The notes beneath the pieces were generated by a model. The model was not told where the DNA came from. It searched no databases and was given only the letters and a program-made list of their open reading frames with translations. Positions 34,858-40,770 of a stretch of 40,770 nucleotides of DNA are shown in pieces (the first letter of the stretch is position 1; each line of letters opens with the position of its first letter). A program made the position numbers and the translations under genes. This DNA comes from Chlorobiota bacterium (GTDB taxonomy: Bacteria > Bacteroidota > Bacteroidia > Bacteroidales > JAADGE01). Location: the NCBI GenBank assembly GCA_013152535.1, contig JAADGE010000081.1, forward strand, positions 51,520 to 92,289, in the 5' to 3' direction.

Positions 34858-35565
34858 TTATTTCAAAATCAGTTTTTTTGTGTTTACGATTTTTCCGCTT
34901 TTAATAATTGAAACAAAATATATACCTGAAGGCAATTCTTCAGCAGTAACGGTTGTTTGTGATTGACTCAAAGGAATTGTTTTAACAGTTTTTCCCAGAA
35001 TATTTAACATTTTAAGCTCACTGTTTATTTGGTTGTCGGGAATGGTAACAATGAAATAATTTGTTGCCGGATTCGGATAAATTAAATATTCGGGAAGATC
35101 TGTAAATGCAACACTACTTGTACTTCTTTCTAAAGTAAATGATGCCGAATTTGATTCGTTATTTTCTTCATAAACCTTAACGGTTATTGAAGCAGATCCG
35201 GTGCTTGCATTTGCAAAATACTCAACATCAGCTTCTCCGTTTGTTCCGTATTCAGCTCCGGCATCTATGCTTATTGCTTGTCCGACGGTAACCGGAACAA
35301 CGGTAATTTGCATACAAGAACCGCCTGCACATACAGATATTCCCGAAGCATCATCCGGAACCGTAAAATCCGTTACCTCAACAATAAATGTTTTAGAAGA
35401 ATTAGAATTATTTGTTATTGTAAAATAAACTTTATCCGGCGAAACCGGTAATGTTGCTGTTTTATTTGTCAAATCATTATTATTACTGTCTTTTATTGTA
35501 ATCTGAGAATATGATTCGGCATAAAAAACAAATGCTGATACTAAAACCAATAAAAATTGTTTCAT
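34858..35565 (-). CDS. Small T9SS-exported protein with CAGGSC motif
   Basis: A 235-residue protein of unknown function. Signal peptide about 1-20 (ending YAESYSQ). Residues about 20-150 form a beta-sandwich-like domain (ITIKDSNNNDLTNKTATLPV, VYFTITNNSNSSKTFIVEV) in the style of an immunoglobulin-like fold. It contains SVCAGGSCMQ with Cys79 and Cys84, its only cysteines. Residues about 160-235 are a type A T9SS sorting domain: LIYPNPATNYFIV, LNILGKTVKTI, LPSGIYFVSI and ending KKLILK. So it should cross the outer membrane by T9SS and be attached to the cell surface or released. The CxGGxC motif recurs in the DUF6029 barrel of the same cluster. Confidence 0.8.
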   Translation of the reverse strand: MKQFLLVLVSAFVFYAESYSQITIKDSNNNDLTNKTATLPVSPDKVYFTITNNSNSSKTFIVEVTDFTVPDDASGISVCAGGSCMQITVVPVTVGQAISIDAGAEYGTNGEADVEYFANASTGSASITVKVYEENNESNSASFTLERSTSSVAFTDLPEYLIYPNPATNYFIVTIPDNQINSELKMLNILGKTVKTIPLSQSQTTVTAEELPSGIYFVSIIKSGKIVNTKKLILK

Positions 35566-35604
35566 ATAATTTAATTTTAATAAGAAGTTATTTTTTACAA
35601 TATT

Positions 35605-35643
35605 TTCAACAGATACCTTTATTTAATAATGGTATCTGTTGAA
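35605..35643. other. 13-bp stem-loop between the two T9SS genes
   Basis: Perfect 13-bp stem (35605-35617 with 35631-35643), 13-nt loop. The T-run is on the + strand side (35644-35649), while both flanking genes are on the minus strand. For them it is therefore a stem without a U-tract: a 3'-end stabiliser or processing site, or a terminator of antisense transcription. Confidence 0.5.
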
Positions 35644-35653
35644 TTTTTTAATG

Positions 35654-37936
35654 TTATCTTGAAATTATAAATTTTTCAGTTCTAACATTATTCTCAGTTG
35701 TTAGTTTGATAAAATAGGTTCCGTTTTTTAAATTTGACACATTGATATTTTGTCCGTTTGAAATGTTTTTTTGAGCAAGAACAAGGTTTCCTATTAAATC
35801 ATAAATTTTCATATCTGCACTTCCTATGTTTGAAATTTTAATAATATCTGTTGTCGGATTAGGATAGACAGAAAAATTATTTTCGTCTATATCTTTCACA
35901 GATAAAACATATTGAAGATTAGTAAGTTTTACTTGAACCGCATTTCGAACAGTTCGATCATTTACAGTATTACTTAAATTATTGACCATAGCCACCAAAT
36001 ATAATTGGTTAGTATTCCACGAACTGTTAAGTGTGTATGAAAAACTTTTTTCATAAGTATCTCCGGCATTGGTTGATGTTGTTATTTCATCTCCGAGTCT
36101 TTGGGAAATAACATTTCTTATGGTATATCGATGCATCCAATTGCTTGCTCCGGATTGATTGTGAGCAGCAATACTGTCTTCGGTAAGCCATAAAGACACA
36201 CCGACAGAATGGCTTATATCTTTAAGAAATTTACCGTTTACGGTTATATTTAAATTTCCGTTATTGCTGTATGTCCCGTCAATATTAACCGTTACATCGG
36301 ATGCCTCGGCAGATCGGGCATCAATTCTGTCGGGTCCGAAAGGGTCTCCGTCCCAAAATACCGGACCGGGATCTGCACCGTCATACTCATCGTTGTCTAA
36401 TCCGTTATATTCTCTGTCAAACATTCCTGCCGGAGCATAAGTGCTTCCGCCGTTATTATAAAACTCAAGTTGTGTTGAGTTTACGGGAACCGTTAACCAA
36501 TCTGTATAGTATCCCGAATGGTTACACATCATAATAAAATAAGGATTATCTGAAAAATGATGTTCCAGAGTTGTTAAAGCAGGCGGGCAATTCGAGCATT
36601 TTTCTGTTGTAAATTGTTCTAATAAAACCATTCTTTGGGTTGCAGTATCTGAAATAACAATATTTTTACTTTTTGTGTTATCGTCTAAATATGTTTCACC
36701 GCCGCCGTTTACGTTAGCAATTGTTGTATTTATCATATAATTTCCGACAGTCATAAAGTTATACGGAACATCATGCGTAAAATTATACGTTCCGCCATAG
36801 GGAATATTAATATTTGTTACACTGTAAACAGGACTTTCTGTACCGCCGTCAATATTATACGTAACATCAAAAGATGTCAAATTATTTTCTCCGGTATTAA
36901 TTATTTTACCGCTGATTGAAACATTACCCGGCAAGCTGTAGAACGGTGTAAACAATTTATCCCATGCAACATCCACAGCTCTTATAACTTTAATATTTTT
37001 CGTCAAAGTATCATTTGCAGTATTATCATCATTTCCGTTCCCGTTCATATTTGAATTCCAAACCTTTAATGTATAATCTCCGGATGTTGCATTCCATTGT
37101 GTTCCATGGGTAAAATTATAACTGTCTCCGGTGTTTAAATTTAATGAATTTACTGTTTCACTGTGAACCGTACCGTTATCAATTTGCCAATTTAAATCTA
37201 AAGAATTAATTTGATTGGTTCCGAAATTAAAAACACTTCCGGTAATATCAATATTTCCTTCGGAAATTAAGCTTTCCGTTGTTATATTTGTTAAACCGGC
37301 GTCATTTGCAGAAGCATCTCCGATGCCGACCTTAATATTCCAATTATAAGTTAGCGTAGAACTCAGATCTTTTAAATGTGTCCAGGCACCGTTCCATATC
37401 ATAAAATTACCGTCAGTATTTACCGGTCCGTCATCACAACTCGCAGGATATCCTCCTGTAAAATTACCGAAATAGCCGACCATTAATTCTTTTGAAGCAT
37501 CAATTGTGAACGGCGGTGCGAGATATATTGTTGTCCATGCCGTACCGTCGGCATTGGGAGTAAAAGATTGCGTAAAAACAGGTGTTCCCGGAGTTCCGCT
37601 GCCGGCTTCTTCATAAATACGCAATTCACAAGATGCAACATTTTCCGGTTCTTTAATTTGTACCATAACTTCTTGTATTTGTCTTCCGTCATGTGCGGCT
37701 AACAAGGAAGCCGGAATATGAATAAAACATCCGAAGTCTGCTGCAGAACCCATTCCTATACTATGAGCAGGATCTCCGCAATAGGAAATCCAATCCGTAA
37801 CAGTTTTTGTGTTGCCATAGGAATTATTAATATCATATATTTTTATTTTATCTAAAACCTTATTTTTATTTTTTTGAGCAAAAGTTATGATACTTAAAAA
37901 TACAATTGATAAAAAAAGGAGAGTAAATTTTTTCAT
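35654..37936 (-). CDS. T9SS-exported Omp28-related protein with CSNC motif
   Basis: A 760-residue secreted protein. Signal peptide about 1-20 (ending TFAQ). Residues about 40-200 resemble a jelly-roll / carbohydrate-binding-like domain (VQIKEPENVASCELRIYEE, quoted in part as ASCELRIYEEAGSGTPG). Two CARDB-like repeats follow (about 210-420: GSVFNFGTNQINSLDLNWQI and GKIINTGENNLTSFDVTYNI). The Omp28 domain (about 435-665) starts VLLEQFTTEKCSNCPPAL with Cys447-Cys450 as thioredoxin-like CxxC. A type A T9SS sorting domain closes the protein (about 690-760: FSVYPNPTTDIIKISN ... EKFIISR). It is the promoter-proximal gene of the envelope cluster. I saw no consensus promoter in front of it. Confidence 0.85.
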   Translation of the reverse strand: MKKFTLLFLSIVFLSIITFAQKNKNKVLDKIKIYDINNSYGNTKTVTDWISYCGDPAHSIGMGSAADFGCFIHIPASLLAAHDGRQIQEVMVQIKEPENVASCELRIYEEAGSGTPGTPVFTQSFTPNADGTAWTTIYLAPPFTIDASKELMVGYFGNFTGGYPASCDDGPVNTDGNFMIWNGAWTHLKDLSSTLTYNWNIKVGIGDASANDAGLTNITTESLISEGNIDITGSVFNFGTNQINSLDLNWQIDNGTVHSETVNSLNLNTGDSYNFTHGTQWNATSGDYTLKVWNSNMNGNGNDDNTANDTLTKNIKVIRAVDVAWDKLFTPFYSLPGNVSISGKIINTGENNLTSFDVTYNIDGGTESPVYSVTNINIPYGGTYNFTHDVPYNFMTVGNYMINTTIANVNGGGETYLDDNTKSKNIVISDTATQRMVLLEQFTTEKCSNCPPALTTLEHHFSDNPYFIMMCNHSGYYTDWLTVPVNSTQLEFYNNGGSTYAPAGMFDREYNGLDNDEYDGADPGPVFWDGDPFGPDRIDARSAEASDVTVNIDGTYSNNGNLNITVNGKFLKDISHSVGVSLWLTEDSIAAHNQSGASNWMHRYTIRNVISQRLGDEITTSTNAGDTYEKSFSYTLNSSWNTNQLYLVAMVNNLSNTVNDRTVRNAVQVKLTNLQYVLSVKDIDENNFSVYPNPTTDIIKISNIGSADMKIYDLIGNLVLAQKNISNGQNINVSNLKNGTYFIKLTTENNVRTEKFIISR

Positions 37937-38000
37937 TTTATTGGTTTTAATTTATAAACAACTCTCATATTGATAATAAAAACAAAAAGGGTTGCATTTT

Positions 38001-38708
38001 TTACTTAAATAAATGAGTTATTTTATATTTTAATCCTCTCCATCCGGCTTTTCTCCCGTACGGATACAATTCTTTATAATTAAATTGCCACGAAACACCG
38101 AATGCAACATTGTTGTAACTCATATTTCTGGCTTGGCTTGATTTGTATATATTTCTCATACTGATATAATATCTTACAAATAAATCAATTGCTTTAAATT
38201 GTATGCCGGCATTTCCTGTAAAACCGTATTCATACCAATTATTTTTATAGTTATAGTAATAGGTCGGGTCAGTATCATAATTACCAACTTTTAAACTTAA
38301 ATCTTTTTTTGATTTTGCGAGAACGGAAATCTTCCCGCCTAATCCGATATGCCAAAAGATAAATTCATAGCCCTTTTTGAATTTTAAAAATACCGGAACC
38401 GAAATAAAATAATCTTTCTCATCAATTGATAAATTGCTGTTTTCTATTAACGGAACTTGTTCCGAAAACTTAAATCTGAACTGAGAAAAATTCAATTCGC
38501 TTTGTACAGAGAGATTCTCGCTGATTTTATTATCTATATATAAACCTCCGAAATATCCGAGCTGTTTATTAAAAGTTGTAGGTTTGTCTATACCGAATAA
38601 TCCGCATTTATTTATTCCCCCCGTAATTCCGTATCTTATGTATTGTCCCGATGCTTGTGAAATAATCAGAAATAAAAACAAACTTAAATTAAAAAATATT
38701 TTTTTCAT
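38001..38708 (-). CDS. PorT-like outer-membrane beta-barrel protein
   Basis: A 235-residue protein with a signal peptide (about 1-21, ending SQASGQ) and the pattern of an 8-stranded barrel of the outer-membrane beta-barrel family (PF13568 type): YIRYGITGGINKCGLFG, YFGGLYIDNKISENLSVQSE, quoted in part, YFISVPVFLKFKKGYEFIF and GFTGNAGIQFKAIDLFVRYY. SELNFSQFRFKF is the typical strand after the first turn. The C-terminal part does not end in a classical aromatic residue but in a short basic tail (YKITHLFK). Function is unknown. It is divergent from the GH3-like gene, with back-to-back -7 elements between them. Confidence 0.72.
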   Translation of the reverse strand: MKKIFFNLSLFLFLIISQASGQYIRYGITGGINKCGLFGIDKPTTFNKQLGYFGGLYIDNKISENLSVQSELNFSQFRFKFSEQVPLIENSNLSIDEKDYFISVPVFLKFKKGYEFIFWHIGLGGKISVLAKSKKDLSLKVGNYDTDPTYYYNYKNNWYEYGFTGNAGIQFKAIDLFVRYYISMRNIYKSSQARNMSYNNVAFGVSWQFNYKELYPYGRKAGWRGLKYKITHLFK

Positions 38709-38730
38709 TAATGATTTATAATAATACTTA

Positions 38731-38738
38731 CAAAATTA
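38731..38738 (-). promoter_or_regulatory. -7 element of the PorT-like gene
   Basis: TAATTTTG on the minus strand, 22 bases before the ATG. It directly abuts the + strand -7 element at 38739. Confidence 0.4.
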
Positions 38739-38746
38739 TATCTTTG
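38739..38746 (+). promoter_or_regulatory. -7 element of the GH3-like gene
   Basis: TATCTTTG on the + strand, 58 bases before the GTG start at 38805; matches TAnnTTTG. Confidence 0.45.
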
Positions 38747-38804
38747 ACAAAATTTCAATTCTGAAAACAAAAATAACATTAAATTTAAATTTTGCCGTAA
38801 AACT

Positions 38805-40328
38805 GTGAAAATTATAAATAAAATAGTTAATAAGGTTACACAAAAAAGACTTTTGCAAATTGAAGAATTCAAAAGAAATCCGTTTGAAATTCAATTTAAT
38901 TTGTTGAAAAACCTTATTAATGATAACAAAAATACGATTTTCGGCAAAAAACATAATTTTTCTGAGTTATCTGAAAATTTCACTGTTGAAAATTTTCAAA
39001 AAAATATTCCCGTAAGAAATTATACGGAATTAAAACCGTATATTGACAGAATAAGAAAAGGGGAACAAAATGTTTTGTGGCACAGCCCCGTAAAATGGTT
39101 TGCCGTTTCATCCGGAACAACTTCCGATAAAAGCAAATATATTCCCGTTAGTCGAGAAGCTTTGGAAGACAATCATTTCAGAGGAGGGAAGGATATTATT
39201 GCTGTTTATGCAAATCAATATGAAGACACAAAATTGGTAAAGAGTAAATCTCTGGTAATAGGAGGGAGCCGACAAATATCAATGTTTAAGAATTCTTTGT
39301 ATTACGGTGATCTTTCAGCTGTTATTATTGATAATTTGCCTGTTTGGTCCCATCTTTTGCGAACTCCGAATAAAAATGTTGCCCTGCTTTCTAAATGGGA
39401 AGAAAAATTGGAGAAGATGGCTGAACAAACCATTGAAGAAAATGTTACCAGCATTACGGGTGTGCCGTCCTGGACATTGGTTTTGTTAAAACGAATTTTA
39501 GAAATCACAGGTAAAAATAATATTGCGGAAATTTGGCCTGATTTTGAATTATTTATACACGGAGGTGTGAGTTTTGAGCCGTATCGAAGTATTTATAAAA
39601 AAATATTACCGCCGGAAACTCGTTATCTTGAAACATATAATGCTTCGGAAGGTTTTTTTGCTTTACAAGATGATTTAAGTATTAATGATATGCTTTTAAT
39701 GTTGGATATCGGGATTTTTTATGAATTTATTCCTGCCGATAAAATATTTGAAGATAATCCCCCGGTTTATACTGTTTATAATGTTAAATATAATGTAAAT
39801 TATGCAATGATTATAACTACCAACAGCGGGCTTTGGCGTTATTTAATCGGTGATACTGTTCGATTTACTTCTTTGAAACCGCATAAAATAAAAATTACAG
39901 GCAGAATTCGTCATTTTATAAATGCTTTCGGTGAAGAACTGATTATTGAAAATGCCGAAAAAGCATTGAAAGAAACGACAGAAAAAACAGATTCTCAAAT
40001 TAGGGAATATACGGCAGCACCAATTTATATTTCTGATAATGAAACCGGGGCACACGAATGGTTGATTGAATTTATAAAACAACCGTCTGATATACACAAA
40101 TTTGCTGAAATTTTAGATGAGGAATTAAAAAAAACAAATTCGGATTATGCCGCAAAACGCTATAAAGATTTAACTCTGCGAATGCCTGTTATTCATTCGG
40201 CAACAGAAGGACTTTTTTATAATTGGCTGAAAGAAAAAGGAAAACTCGGCGGACAAAATAAAATTCCTCGATTAGTAAATAACCGTATATATATTGATGA
40301 ACTGCTTAAATTAAATTCACAGAAATAA
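38805..40328 (+). CDS. GH3 family acyl-adenylating enzyme
   Basis: A 507-residue protein of the GH3 (auxin-responsive promoter) family within the ANL adenylating superfamily. It starts at GTG; the N-terminal KIINKIVNKVTQKRLLQIEEF matches bacterial GH3 starts. The ATP motif 1 is WFAVSSGTTSDKSKYIPVS, motif 2 is in YNASEGFFALQDD and motif 3 is around LWRYLIGDTVRFTSL, followed by the ITGRIRHFINAFGEELIIEN hinge segment. In plants GH3 enzymes conjugate amino acids to acyl acids (auxin, jasmonate); in Bacteroidota, where single copies are common, the substrate is not known to me. It is monocistronic and divergent from a PorT-like gene. Confidence 0.88.
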   Translation: MKIINKIVNKVTQKRLLQIEEFKRNPFEIQFNLLKNLINDNKNTIFGKKHNFSELSENFTVENFQKNIPVRNYTELKPYIDRIRKGEQNVLWHSPVKWFAVSSGTTSDKSKYIPVSREALEDNHFRGGKDIIAVYANQYEDTKLVKSKSLVIGGSRQISMFKNSLYYGDLSAVIIDNLPVWSHLLRTPNKNVALLSKWEEKLEKMAEQTIEENVTSITGVPSWTLVLLKRILEITGKNNIAEIWPDFELFIHGGVSFEPYRSIYKKILPPETRYLETYNASEGFFALQDDLSINDMLLMLDIGIFYEFIPADKIFEDNPPVYTVYNVKYNVNYAMIITTNSGLWRYLIGDTVRFTSLKPHKIKITGRIRHFINAFGEELIIENAEKALKETTEKTDSQIREYTAAPIYISDNETGAHEWLIEFIKQPSDIHKFAEILDEELKKTNSDYAAKRYKDLTLRMPVIHSATEGLFYNWLKEKGKLGGQNKIPRLVNNRIYIDELLKLNSQK

Positions 40329-40412
40329 CTTTTTAAAACCTTATATTTTTCTGTTTAAATATGTGTTATCTGTGTGAAGTTAAAATTGCAAACCTACTTT
40401 AATTAATTTCCG

Positions 40413-40770
40413 ATGAAATTATTTATTTGCCTGATTTCTGTTTTTATATTGAGTACCTTTTCAGATATTCATATAAAGACAATTATTCCTGTTAAGGCAG
40501 ATAAAATTTATATTGATGATTTTGATAATTTGTATGTTATTTCCGGAAGTTCGTTAATAAAATTTACCTCGGACGGCAAACAATTATTTTCTTTTGACAG
40601 TTCGTACAGTGAAGTTATTTCCTCGATTGATGTAAAAAACCCGATGAAAATTTTGGTCTTTTATAATAATCAAAATAAGCTGTTGTTTTTAGATAATAAA
40701 TTAAGTTTAATCGGGGATGAAATATATCTTGAAAATAAAAACATATATGGTAATGTGCTGATTTGCAGTT
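40413..40770 (+). CDS. Bacteroidota envelope protein of unknown function, 5' fragment
   Basis: An open frame of 119 codons running off the window. It begins MKLFICLISVFILSTFS, a signal peptide. The mature part reads KADKIYIDDFDNLYVISGSS, then LIKFTSDGKQLFSFDSSYSE and IDVKNPMKILVFYNNQNKLLFLDN. This DxxxNLYxxxxxxIxKFxxDGK layout is like a propeller blade or NHL-type repeat; I recall conserved Bacteroidota periplasmic proteins with the same order and no known function. The start codon lies 84 bases after the GH3-like stop and is in the same direction; I see no terminator between them. Confidence 0.7.
   Translation, partial: MKLFICLISVFILSTFSDIHIKTIIPVKADKIYIDDFDNLYVISGSSLIKFTSDGKQLFSFDSSYSEVISSIDVKNPMKILVFYNNQNKLLFLDNKLSLIGDEIYLENKNIYGNVLICS

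Noticed and set aside
37937-38000. Hairpin CAACTCT/AGGGTTG with following T-run on the + strand
   Set aside because: The stem needs a G-U pair and a 26-nt loop, and the T-run faces the wrong strand for both flanking genes.

Overview
The window looks like a chromosomal segment from an AT-rich member of the Bacteroidota, probably an uncultured Bacteroidales-like lineage. Evidence: two proteins end in type IX secretion (T9SS) type A sorting domains; Omp28, DUF6029 and PorT-like families are present; and many genes are preceded at short distance by the TAnnTTTG -7 element of the Bacteroidetes primary sigma factor, in three places with a TTTG -33 element 18-20 nt upstream. I see no rRNA, tRNA, CRISPR array, insertion sequence or phage gene. 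No stretch above 300 bases lacks a gene; the longest gap is 31512-31754 (243 bases), where I see nothing beyond the promoter element at 31535-31542.

Layout. 1-5353: 3' end of an S41 peptidase, a SiaC/DUF1987 regulatory protein, convergent mobA, then a queD-polA pair and an ArsR repressor. 5526-13628: methionine-type aminotransferase, rbfA with a LolC/E-type permease, Xaa-Pro aminopeptidase, and two tandem long-chain acyl-CoA ligases with their own promoters. 13772-15430: glpD. 15566-18442: an ECF sigma / anti-sigma / coiled-coil outer-membrane protein operon ending in a 16-bp terminator stem. 18541-22379: a small secreted 'TEAWAD' repeat protein and a large beta-propeller / Y_Y_Y / SpoIIE-type phosphatase. 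22470-31511: TetR regulator, asnS, an HsmA-like membrane protein, lepA, a tyrS - Wzz-like - O-antigen ligase-like cluster and cvpA. 31755-37936: a minus-strand envelope cluster of five genes (T9SS Omp28, small T9SS protein, TlpA thioredoxin, DUF6029 barrel, Omp28 lipoprotein). 38001-40770: an outer-membrane barrel, a GH3-like acyl adenylase, and the 5' part of a Bacteroidota envelope protein.

How the genes fit together. Much is housekeeping (DNA polymerase I, tRNA ligases, LepA, RbfA, PepP). Three parts are more specific. In the 31755-37936 cluster, all five products carry a close cysteine pair (CSNC, CxGGxC, CKPC, CxGGxC, CPNC), suggesting a thiol-redox circuit across the envelope; I consider this the best candidate for an undescribed system. 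The ECF operon followed by the TEAWAD repeat protein and a propeller-sensor phosphatase looks like an envelope-sensing island. A SiaC-type phosphoprotein and a SpoIIE-type phosphatase occur in one window without a recognisable SiaB-like kinase, so a partner-switching link is possible but unproven.
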